The position numbers and the translations under genes are program-made. This document shows, piece by piece, positions 6,933-14,444 of a DNA stretch of 23,827 bases. Origin of the DNA: GH45 sp046704385 (GTDB taxonomy: Bacteria; Bacteroidota; Bacteroidia; Bacteroidales; SZUA-534); assembly GCA_046704385.1 (NCBI GenBank), contig JBJKSB010000053.1, positions 1 through 23,827 of the forward strand, in the 5' to 3' direction. Under the pieces are notes generated by a model. The model was not told where the DNA came from. It made no database searches and saw nothing but the letters and a program-made list of their open reading frames with translations. The first letter of the stretch is position 1; each line of letters starts with the position of its first letter.

Positions 6933-7418
6933 TTAATTATTTATCTCGTTTTTAAAAGCCTGTAAAGGCTGGTGTTTTAATTTTCTGTCTTTAACGATTA
7001 ACGGGGTAACCGGTGCTTTCGATTTGGTATTAAAAATCATATCGTGGCCCAGGCAAAGCCCCATCATAATATTCAATTCTGTGCCTTTTTCTGCAAGATA
7101 ATCAGCCTGTCCGGCCGGGTTACAGCTTACCCCTTTATAATCGGGCACCAAATCTGCAAAAGGTACACGGCCCAATTTACAATGAACTTTATTGACATTA
7201 AAACCGTTATTGGTCAATATTGTTTCCAATTGGTCGGCTTCTTTATTAAAAGTGATACAGTTAGCAATACCAATTTTTTCAATCCCGGCAGTATGGCAAT
7301 ATTCAATAATTTCATTTACACGGTCAATTCGCGGATTCAATGAATCTTCAGCAATTTTAAGAATGGTTTTATCTTCCTCGCTATATAAAGTTGTATAATC
7401 TTTTATTTCGTGTTCCAT
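6933..7418 (-). CDS. DUF1847-type putative metal-binding protein
   Basis: The 161-residue sequence matches, from memory, the core of DUF1847 proteins: RVNEIIEYCHTAGIEKIGIA, then a Cys (54), HCKLGR (Cys80), SCNPAGQADYLAEKGTELNI (Cys99) and MGLCLGHDMIF (Cys122, His125), then KAPVTPLIVKDRKLKHQPLQA. The conserved Cys and His residues suggest metal or cluster binding. Known members are often longer and begin with a CxxC-rich segment; here the N-terminus (MEHEIKDYTTLYSEEDK) has no cysteine, so one metal site appears to be absent. The protein has no signal peptide. The gene is preceded by a 125-bp spacer made mostly of a 7-base-phased repeat, and is followed 11 bp later by the thioredoxin lipoprotein. 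The function of the family is not known. Confidence 0.8.
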   Translation of the reverse strand: MEHEIKDYTTLYSEEDKTILKIAEDSLNPRIDRVNEIIEYCHTAGIEKIGIANCITFNKEADQLETILTNNGFNVNKVHCKLGRVPFADLVPDYKGVSCNPAGQADYLAEKGTELNIMMGLCLGHDMIFNTKSKAPVTPLIVKDRKLKHQPLQAFKNEINN

Positions 7419-7434
7419 TTCTTTCTTCCTGGTT

Positions 7435-7509
7435 TCTGGTTTCTAGTGTCTTGATTCTAGAGTCTATTGTCTTATATCTTTTGTCTTTTGTCTTTTGTCT
7501 TGTATCTTT
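7435..7509. repeat. Degenerate heptad repeat, 11 phased TCT units
   Basis: TCT starts at 7435, 7442, 7449, 7456, 7463, 7470, 7477, 7484, 7491, 7498 and 7505, exactly 7 bases apart, with variable filler bases that become uniform TTTGTCT toward the 3' side. On the minus strand this is an AGA repeat in the leader of the DUF1847 gene, beginning 17 bases upstream of its ATG. It fills most of the spacer between the flavoprotein and DUF1847 genes. It is not coding. Confidence 0.85.
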
Positions 7510-7543
7510 TTTCCAAAAGCAAATGCAAGATACTATTTTAACG

Positions 7544-8713
7544 TTATAACCCCGGGATTCTTGGTATACGTTTTAGTTTTGAATTTTTATAATAAAATCC
7601 CCAGCCTTTTTTGAGCCAATGCCCTACAATCGGGAGCATCACCATGGTTTCTTTGGTTTTTGTCCTGGCCACCCAGGCGGCACCATCTCCCGAATCCATA
7701 ACGCAAACAATACTTATTTTGTCAATATAGGTTTTGGTTTGGTTTGTACCGGTAATTTGTTGATGCGCATTGTAAGCTGCCGTCTCGGCCATAATTTCAG
7801 CCAAATGGCCTTGTTTTGATGCCCATTTTGGACCTAACAATTCAGCAGAATCTCCAATTGCAAAAATATTGGTATGTCCTTCGACCTGGCAGGTGGGCAG
7901 TGTTTTAACAAACCCGGCTTCACTTAAAGGTAAACCAGAGTCGGCGAAAATTTTATGACCGGAACCACCGGCAATAAATACGGTTAAATCGCTTTCTATT
8001 TTTGATTCGTCTTCAAAAACGACTTCGCCTTTTTTGAATTCTGTAATTTTTTTGCCCACATGCTGGGTAATTTTATAATGCTTAAAGAATTTATCCAGGT
8101 TGGCATAGGCCTTTGACCCCATTTTTTTGCCGGGTTCGGCCATGGGGGCGAAGAATTTCAATTCAAAATTATCGCGTATTCCTTTTCTCTTTAAATAAGT
8201 GCTGATATTAAAAAGTAGCTCAAATGCCGGGCCACCGCGTAGTGTCGAGCCATTTACATCCTTTGGGTTTCCTCCAAAACCAATTGCTATTTTACCTTTA
8301 CCGGCTTGCACCAGTTTTTCCAGTTCATTGGCAATGGCTACCGGCTGGTCGGGAGTTCCGCAAATTGTTAAAGTATTTTCAATGCCTTTGGGTTTCACTT
8401 TGTCCATACCCAGGGCAATAAACAGGTAATCGTATTGTATTTCACTGTTTTTAAGTAAAACTGAATTGGTTTCTGGATTGATTTTTTCAACCGAATCAAT
8501 AACCAGGTTAAATCCGTGTTTCTTTTGCAGATCGGCCAGCTTCAATGTGCTGTCTTCAAATGAAATTCCTTTTACCGGTATCCAAATTGACAGCGGATAA
8601 ATAAAAAGATAATCACGGTTGGAAACCAAAGTAACATTGTGACCATATTTTCTTAGTTTAATGGCAGCTTCAATACCTGCAAAACCGCCACCCAGGATCA
8701 GGAAATTTTTCAT
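7544..8713 (-). CDS. SQR/NDH-2-like FAD-dependent pyridine nucleotide-disulfide oxidoreductase
   Basis: This 389-residue flavoprotein starts with the FAD fold ILGGGFAGIEAA (6-17), has the second motif IALGMD (99-104) and the C-terminal FAD motif NIFAIGDSA (282-290). Its pattern (YLFIYPLSIWIPVKG near the N-terminus, WVARTKTKE and a basic C-terminus) matches the sulfide:quinone oxidoreductase/flavocytochrome c sulfide dehydrogenase/NDH-2 group. Cysteines are at 118, 275 and 337. SQRs use two or three cysteines to carry polysulfide; whether these three are equivalent needs a structure alignment. There is no signal peptide; a peripheral membrane location would be usual. Its ATG overlaps the stop of the 4Fe-4S membrane protein gene by 4 bases, so the two are translationally coupled and may form one electron-transfer pair, for example thiol or sulfide oxidation linked to the iron-sulfur protein. 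Confidence 0.85.
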   Translation of the reverse strand: MKNFLILGGGFAGIEAAIKLRKYGHNVTLVSNRDYLFIYPLSIWIPVKGISFEDSTLKLADLQKKHGFNLVIDSVEKINPETNSVLLKNSEIQYDYLFIALGMDKVKPKGIENTLTICGTPDQPVAIANELEKLVQAGKGKIAIGFGGNPKDVNGSTLRGGPAFELLFNISTYLKRKGIRDNFELKFFAPMAEPGKKMGSKAYANLDKFFKHYKITQHVGKKITEFKKGEVVFEDESKIESDLTVFIAGGSGHKIFADSGLPLSEAGFVKTLPTCQVEGHTNIFAIGDSAELLGPKWASKQGHLAEIMAETAAYNAHQQITGTNQTKTYIDKISIVCVMDSGDGAAWVARTKTKETMVMLPIVGHWLKKGWGFYYKNSKLKRIPRIPGL

Positions 8714-9243
8714 GCTGACTTTTTATTAAGATGAATACCTGCTTTGTATGTTAAACTTCCGTTAGGACATTCTGAAACACATTTTAAACATTTTGAGCAG
8801 CTGTATGCCTCTGCCGGATTTTGCATTTTTGGTTTGTATAAACTAAACTTTTGACTGTCGATGGAGGGCATGTAACAGGCTTTGTCGCATAATCCACAGT
8901 TTTTGCATGTATCTGCATTGAATTTAATCTTGTAAAATGAAACTTTATTCAAAAAACCTGAAATCCAGGCAATGGGACAACCAATTTTATGATATTGGTA
9001 CATTCCCCTGAATGATTCGCTCGGATTTAATTTCATCAGGAATTCCATCATAATTCCCATAGGGCACATCCAACGGCAAAAAACCTTTCCCCATATTATT
9101 CCAATGGCTGAACCAATACCCACTATCCACCATATTGAGAATTGAAACCAGCTGTATGTCATGTATATACCTAATCCAATTACAATTTGGATAATTGAAC
9201 GATTGTTTGCCAATATTTTGATATGCTTCTGTTTCGCGTTCAT
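8710..9243 (-). CDS. Membrane 4Fe-4S ferredoxin-type protein (NapH/CcoG-like)
   Basis: The protein has 177 residues. Hydrophobic helices lie at about 17-33 and 36-52, followed by FCRWMCPMG (Cys56, Cys60), the motif of NapH/RdxA-type membrane iron-sulfur proteins. Then come two ferredoxin cluster motifs, CKNCGLCDKAC (Cys113-Cys123) and CSKCLKCVSECP (Cys149-Cys159), on the cytoplasmic side. Such proteins pass electrons between the quinone pool or a flavoprotein and a periplasmic acceptor. This one is about half the length of NapH/CcoG, because the extra transmembrane helices are missing. It begins 9 bp after the NifX-like gene and overlaps the flavoprotein start (ATGA). A natural inference is that it links the flavoprotein to the membrane. 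Confidence 0.88.
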   Translation of the reverse strand: MNAKQKHIKILANNRSIIQIVIGLGIYMTYSWFQFSIWWIVGIGSAIGIIWGKVFCRWMCPMGIMMEFLMKLNPSESFRGMYQYHKIGCPIAWISGFLNKVSFYKIKFNADTCKNCGLCDKACYMPSIDSQKFSLYKPKMQNPAEAYSCSKCLKCVSECPNGSLTYKAGIHLNKKSA

Positions 9244-9252
9244 TTTATGGAA

Positions 9253-9609
9253 TTAGTTTTGTGTTGATTTGGTAATTTCATTAATAATTTTTGCATCGGA
9301 TTTTAAAGTTCCGTTTAAATAGCTTTCAATAAGAATATCGGGTGAATCCATTGGAACACCTACAAACAGATTAATTTTTGTATTGCTGAAAAGCGCAATA
9401 TATTTTTTGTCAATTTTGTAGGTAATAATATCTGTAATTCCCTTTTGCTCAATCCAGTCGGGTATCTTTTCAATTTCAGTGATTGAATGAAACTCTACCT
9501 TGCTGCTTTGAATGGTTTTATTTGAGATTTCAAATATTTCATAATGGCTGCAATGCCCGAAATATTCGCTCAATTTATTTTCAACCAATGGTATGGCAAT
9601 TTTTCTCAT
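9253..9609 (-). CDS. NifX/NifB-associated (dinitrogenase Fe-Mo cofactor) domain protein
   Basis: From the ATG at 9609 the product has 118 residues and starts MRKIAIPLVENKLSEYFGHC, the usual opening of stand-alone NifX-like domains (KIAIP, then FGHC with Cys20). These bind iron-sulfur or metal cofactors, and most relatives outside nif clusters have no known role. The second half, GITDIITYKIDKKYIALFSNTKINLFVGV, keeps the fold pattern but not the Gly-rich loop of the typical family. An upstream in-frame ATG at 9648 is rejected because a TATTTTTG -7 element at 9630-9637 would lie inside the longer frame and the shorter one starts exactly like its relatives. This is the first gene of the ten-gene cluster. 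No nif genes are present. Confidence 0.82.
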   Translation of the reverse strand: MRKIAIPLVENKLSEYFGHCSHYEIFEISNKTIQSSKVEFHSITEIEKIPDWIEQKGITDIITYKIDKKYIALFSNTKINLFVGVPMDSPDILIESYLNGTLKSDAKIINEITKSTQN

Positions 9610-9629
9610 TTCAACATTTAATTGTGATG

Positions 9630-9661
9630 CAAAAATATATCGCCTCACTTCAGCTCACAAT
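9630..9661 (-). promoter_or_regulatory. Bacteroidota-type promoter of the redox cluster
   Basis: On the minus strand, ATTG (9658-9661; consensus TTTG) is followed after 20 bases by TATTTTTG (9630-9637), a perfect match to the -7 consensus TAnnTTTG. The -7 element ends 20 bases before the ATG at 9609, giving a short leader. It fits the TTTG-N19-21-TAnnTTTG pattern of the phylum's main sigma factor. Confidence 0.55.
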
Positions 9662-9823
9662 AAAAGTCCATCCGTTGATTCCGATAAATCAACTGAAATT
9701 TTTCAATTTATTTCCTGTCAAATGATAGTTGTACGGCATTTAAATATAAGCATTGAAAATTATTTGTACCTAATAATTATAAATTGTTAATTATATGTAG
9801 ATCAGATAAATAATTTAAAAATA

Positions 9824-9856
9824 TTTGTGATAATTCAGTAAAAAAATGTAATTTAC
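9824..9856 (+). promoter_or_regulatory. Possible promoter of the CotH-family gene
   Basis: TTTG at 9824-9827 is followed after 21 bases by TAATTTAC at 9849-9856, which matches six of the eight positions of TAnnTTTG. It lies 29 bases before the ATG at 9886. It is the mirror partner of the divergent cluster promoter in the same 276-bp intergenic region. Confidence 0.4.
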
Positions 9857-9885
9857 TGGCGTTTTAACTCTTATAAACCAATACT

Positions 9886-12800
9886 ATGAACAAATTTTAC
9901 ATTTTCACACTGTCGTGTGTAGGTTTTATACTGTTATTGAACTTTAGTGGCAGTTGTGCGAAACCAACCATTATTTTTTCACAAGAGCGGGGTTTTTATT
10001 ATGAAAGTTTTGAACTAACATTGTCTTCCTCAGAGGGAAATATTTTAAAGTATACCCTCGACGGGAGTGATCCGTTAACTTCTGATCATGCAGAAACCTT
10101 ATCTTTTCCTGCAGTTATTTCAATCAATCCCCAATCAAACCATGGACGGGCATTAACTCCTGCAGTAGTTCTGCGTGCCTGTGCTATTAATTCTGCTGAT
10201 ACCGGAGAAGTTATTACACAGACGTACATTTTTTTACCTGAAGTGAAATATCAGCCGGATGTTTCTCCGGAATTGGCCCCTTACTGGCCAACCGAACCTT
10301 ATGTGTTGAGTACATTCAGTCCCGATTTGGTTGACTGGATGAGATCGAACACGCAACACATAGATTTAGGATCTGACCCGGAAGTTATTTCAAAAGATGA
10401 ATATTTTGCTTCTTTTGAGCCTGCTTTAATTGATATACCAAGTATCTCAATAGTTACTAATCCTGATAACCTGTTTAAAGATTCAACTGGTATTTATACC
10501 AATGCAACCTGGCACGGGATGGATTGGGAACGACCTGCATCGGTTGAATTTATTTATCCTGACGGAGATAAGGTTCAGTCAAATGCCGGGTTGAGGATGC
10601 GTGGAGGATTTAGCAGAGGTGGAGGAACCGTAAAGCATTCGTTCAGATTGTTTTTTAGAGACAAGTATGGAAACGGAAAATTCAAATTCCCTTTATTTGA
10701 GGATGAAGGCACCGATACTTTTGATAAAATTGATATTAAAAGCAGCCAGAATAACAGCTGGCATGTGGGTAACACTATGGCAGATTTTGTTCATGAATCC
10801 TTTTGTCGTGATATTCAGGGTGATATGGGTTATGCTTATACCAAAAGCAGGTTTTACCATCTTTATGTAAATGGCATGTATTGGGGACTATATGAAACCC
10901 AGGAACGGCCGGAAGCAAATTTTGGAGCTACCTATTTTGGGGGAGATAAAGAAGATTACGATGTTATAAAATCAACCGGGCCGACCTACGAAGCAGAAAC
11001 ATATACGCTTGAAGCTACCGACGGAAATCTTGATGCTGCAGAAACACTCTGGCAAATTGCCAAACAAGGCTTTAACGATGCTAATTATTATAAAGTATTG
11101 GGGCAAAATACTGATGGAACAAACAATCCAAATTATCCAAAACTGGTTGATGAATACAACCTGATGGATTATATGGTATTTACCTATTATTCAGCTAATA
11201 CTGATGCACCGGTTGTAATGGACGGGAGTGGGCGCATTAATAACTTTTATGGAATTTATAATCGGGTTAACCCTGATGGTTTTAAGTTTATGGTTCATGA
11301 TGCAGAAAATTGCTTAAGAAATGTGACCGATAATATTACCAATTTGCCAACACAAGCTGGCGAAACATTCGATCATTTTAATCCTATGTGGTTGCATCAA
11401 AAGCTTATGGAAAATAAACATTACAGGGAAAAATTTGCCGACAGGGCATATAAACTTTTGTACAATAATGGAGTGTTGACTCCGGATGAAAATATCAGGC
11501 GCTATACAAATCGGTCCGATATGATTAACCTTGCAATTATTGGAGAATCAGCACGGTGGGGTGATGTTTCGGGCAGTGCAGCCCGGCCTTACACCAGGAA
11601 TGAACAATGGATACCTGTAATCGATTATTATGTAAATACGTATTTTCCGGAACGAACACAGGTTGTAATCGATCAATTTAAGCAGCAGGGCTGGCTTAAT
11701 GGTGTTGAAGCCCCGGTAGTGGATGAAAACGATTTTATACAGCTGGATAAATCTTTTAATGACCCAAACATTGAAAGATTCGAAATAACCCGTGGTAATT
11801 CTTTTAAACTTATCAATAAAAACAGTTCAGGAACAATTTATTATGCGCTTGATGGAACTGATCCGCGCGACATCAATGGAAATGTATCAATAAAGGCTCT
11901 GGCCTATTCTAAAGAAATTCAGCCCATACAAACTGTGTTTCTGAAGGCCCGGGTCAAAGATGGCGATTCCTGGAGTCCTTTGGCAGAATATATAATTGTG
12001 ATTTCTGCCAATGTAAATGTTGTGATTAGTGAAGTAAATTATAATCCGGGTTCCCGGATAATTGGAACCGATACCTTAACCAGCAAGAATCTTGAATTTA
12101 TTGAGTTAAAAAACTTTTCAGGTGAAGATGTTGATCTTTCCGGTTTTAAAATTTTAAAAGGCATTGCATATGAATTTCCATATAACAGCATCATTAAATC
12201 CGACAGTTTGGTTGTAATTGCAGCCGACCCTGTCAGCTTTGAAAAAGGTTATGGTTTTGCACCGTTTGGGCAGTTTACCGGCAATTTAAATAATGATGGA
12301 GAGCAACTTATTGTTGAAAATGCTTTAAACGATATTATTATAAATTTTAATTACAGTTCGGGTTGGTATCCGGTTACCAATGGCGGCGGATATTCACTGA
12401 TTTTTGCGGATTATCAGAATATCCAAACGGTGAGTAATAAAGATTTCTGGCGGGTTTCATACAACCTTAACGGTTCACCCGGCAAAGATGATCTTCAGCC
12501 CCTTAATTATAATATAAAATTCAACGAAGTACTGGCTAATTCGGATGCCCCATTGACCGATGCTATTGAACTCTATAACAATTCAGATACTGATGTGGAT
12601 ATTTCAGGCTGGTATTTAACCGACGATAAAAGTGTTCCGGGGAAATGGAAAATTCCATCAGGTACTTCCATCCCGACAAAGGGATACCTGGTTTTTTATG
12701 AAGGTCATTATGTGAATGATACGCTAAAGTTTGCTGCTAATGAATTTGGAGCTGCTTTTTCGGTATCATCAGCAGGTGAAAGACTGTTATTATTTAGTAG

Positions 12801-14307
12801 CAGTCCAGCAGGAGATTTGGGCCAGTTTGTATGTGATTATAAAGTTGAACCTACCGATAATAATATTTCATTTGGTGATTATACAACTGCTTCAGGAATT
12901 ACCTATCAGGTTCAGCTTGATTCACAATATTTTAACAAGGATAACCTAAAAGCTTATAGCAGCCCGGTGATTTTTAGTACGGTGATGTATCATCCGGTAA
13001 GTGGTAATTATGAATACCTGGTTTTGAAAAACCGTACCGATTCCCTGGTAAACTTATATGTAGCCTCAAATCAGGAAGTTACCTGGAAAGTTGATGGTTT
13101 GAAATTTAATTTTCCGCCCGGAGTTTCGTTAGGCAGTGGTGATTCCCTGTATCTGATTGAGAAAAGCATTTCAGCAGAAATGTTTAAATCGGTAATGAAA
13201 TTGCCAGATAACTTACAGGCTTTCAATTATGAAGGTAAAATCAGCAATGGTGGCGAAACACTTATTATACAAAAGCCTGTGGTGCATCTCGTTAATGATA
13301 CCGTCAATTATATTTATGTCAACGAGGAATTATTGGCATTTAGTGACGCAGCACCCTGGCCTGCAAGTGCTGACGGTGCAGGTTTTGCATTGCATCGGAT
13401 AAATGACGAAATATTTGCTAGTGAGCCAACAAACTGGAAAGTTATCTACAATACAATTCCGGTTTCGATTGCAGGAACCGACCAATGGGTACGGCTGGAT
13501 AAGTCTCTGAGTCTGGATGGTTCCAGGAGCTATGATCCTCAGGATGGCAGTTTGACTTATCAGTGGCAAATTGTTGAAAAACCCGAGGGCAGTAATCCTT
13601 CTCTTGATGATGTTTCCAGTATTACTCCTAAATTCACCACAAATACCCAGGGAGAATATTTACTCTCATTAGTGGTTAGTAATTCTCAAAGTTCAAGCGA
13701 ACCTTCTTATGTTTCCATCATGGCTTACCAAAACCAACCGCCCTTGGCATTAGTTGACACAAGAAACATTATCACCCAGGTGGGCTCAAATACAACCATA
13801 AGTGCTGCCAGGTGTTATGATCCTGATTATGAACCCTTGAATTATCATTGGGAATTAGCCTCAATTCCTGACGGAAGTAGTGTGACCCTGGCTTCAAATA
13901 CCTCTGAAAACCTTGAATTAACTCCTGATGTTGCAGGTAAATATAAATTGAGCCTTAAAGTTGATGATGATGAATTATTTAGCGATCCAATTTCAATAAC
14001 AGTTACTGCTAAACCCAGTACCGATTTATTTGACCAGCCGTTGACAGGTAATTTGGTAATTTACCCGAATCCGGCAAATGCCGATCTTAATATTGAGTTT
14101 TATTTAGCTAAATCGTTACCTTTTGCCCTGACCATCGATGATTTGCAAGGGAAGAATATTTATAGCCGGAATTTAAGCCATTGTAATCCAGGCCTAAATA
14201 CACTAACAATTGATTTAGGTAGTTTAAAAATTCAGAGTGGCATTTATATTTTGCATATTCGTTCAGCTGAGGGTATGGCCAGTAAAAAAATTATTTATAC
14301 CAGGTAA
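9886..14307 (+). CDS. T9SS-exported CotH-kinase protein with lamin-tail and PKD domains
   Basis: This 1473-residue secreted protein has a signal peptide (1-25, cleavage after SCA) and, in order: a chitobiase/hexosaminidase C-terminal-like beta domain (about 27-116, YTLDGSDP); a CotH-type atypical kinase domain (about 180-600, with GLRMRGGFSRGG, SFRLFFRDKYG, YHLYVNGMYWGLYETQERP and the acidic motif FMVHDAEN at 468-475); a second chitobiase-like domain (about 630-705, YALDGTDP); two lamin-tail domains (about 712-840 and 875-990) and a degenerate third (about 1028-1170); two PKD/Ig-like domains (about 1190-1373); and a T9SS type A sorting domain (about 1390-1473, NLVIYPNPAN...GIYILHIRS). CotH of Bacillus phosphorylates spore coat proteins. 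The T9SS domain sends this protein through the outer membrane, so the target would be extracellular or cell-surface. The MG2/plug gene follows 137 bp later on the same strand. Confidence 0.9.
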   Translation: MNKFYIFTLSCVGFILLLNFSGSCAKPTIIFSQERGFYYESFELTLSSSEGNILKYTLDGSDPLTSDHAETLSFPAVISINPQSNHGRALTPAVVLRACAINSADTGEVITQTYIFLPEVKYQPDVSPELAPYWPTEPYVLSTFSPDLVDWMRSNTQHIDLGSDPEVISKDEYFASFEPALIDIPSISIVTNPDNLFKDSTGIYTNATWHGMDWERPASVEFIYPDGDKVQSNAGLRMRGGFSRGGGTVKHSFRLFFRDKYGNGKFKFPLFEDEGTDTFDKIDIKSSQNNSWHVGNTMADFVHESFCRDIQGDMGYAYTKSRFYHLYVNGMYWGLYETQERPEANFGATYFGGDKEDYDVIKSTGPTYEAETYTLEATDGNLDAAETLWQIAKQGFNDANYYKVLGQNTDGTNNPNYPKLVDEYNLMDYMVFTYYSANTDAPVVMDGSGRINNFYGIYNRVNPDGFKFMVHDAENCLRNVTDNITNLPTQAGETFDHFNPMWLHQKLMENKHYREKFADRAYKLLYNNGVLTPDENIRRYTNRSDMINLAIIGESARWGDVSGSAARPYTRNEQWIPVIDYYVNTYFPERTQVVIDQFKQQGWLNGVEAPVVDENDFIQLDKSFNDPNIERFEITRGNSFKLINKNSSGTIYYALDGTDPRDINGNVSIKALAYSKEIQPIQTVFLKARVKDGDSWSPLAEYIIVISANVNVVISEVNYNPGSRIIGTDTLTSKNLEFIELKNFSGEDVDLSGFKILKGIAYEFPYNSIIKSDSLVVIAADPVSFEKGYGFAPFGQFTGNLNNDGEQLIVENALNDIIINFNYSSGWYPVTNGGGYSLIFADYQNIQTVSNKDFWRVSYNLNGSPGKDDLQPLNYNIKFNEVLANSDAPLTDAIELYNNSDTDVDISGWYLTDDKSVPGKWKIPSGTSIPTKGYLVFYEGHYVNDTLKFAANEFGAAFSVSSAGERLLLFSSSPAGDLGQFVCDYKVEPTDNNISFGDYTTASGITYQVQLDSQYFNKDNLKAYSSPVIFSTVMYHPVSGNYEYLVLKNRTDSLVNLYVASNQEVTWKVDGLKFNFPPGVSLGSGDSLYLIEKSISAEMFKSVMKLPDNLQAFNYEGKISNGGETLIIQKPVVHLVNDTVNYIYVNEELLAFSDAAPWPASADGAGFALHRINDEIFASEPTNWKVIYNTIPVSIAGTDQWVRLDKSLSLDGSRSYDPQDGSLTYQWQIVEKPEGSNPSLDDVSSITPKFTTNTQGEYLLSLVVSNSQSSSEPSYVSIMAYQNQPPLALVDTRNIITQVGSNTTISAARCYDPDYEPLNYHWELASIPDGSSVTLASNTSENLELTPDVAGKYKLSLKVDDDELFSDPISITVTAKPSTDLFDQPLTGNLVIYPNPANADLNIEFYLAKSLPFALTIDDLQGKNIYSRNLSHCNPGLNTLTIDLGSLKIQSGIYILHIRSAEGMASKKIIYTR

Positions 14308-14444
14308 ACAGTAAGGTATAGATAAACATTTATCTGCTAATAATTCGTACTTTTAATTAGAAGAATTCCCCGAGGATTGCCTTGGGGTAGAACTTTAAAA
14401 CTTTCTTTATCCCGATTTGAAAGGTTTGCTGTACTATTTGGAAT
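14308..14444 (+). other. Intergenic spacer with CCCCGAGG hairpin
   Basis: CCCCGAGG (14368-14375), loop ATTG, CCTTGGGG (14380-14387) form an 8-bp stem with one G-U pair. There is no U-tract directly after it. It is a sequence relative of the CCCAAGG/CCTTGGG hairpin at 17442-17460, so it may be a dispersed palindrome rather than a terminator. No clear promoter for the next gene was found. Confidence 0.5.

Noticed and set aside
7435..7509. CRISPR array
   Set aside because: The period is 7 bases, with no repeat of 20 or more bases and no cas genes.
9253..9648. Longer NifX-like protein starting at 9648
   Set aside because: The additional 13 residues have no family likeness and the frame would overlap a perfect -7 promoter element; the start at 9609 matches relatives.
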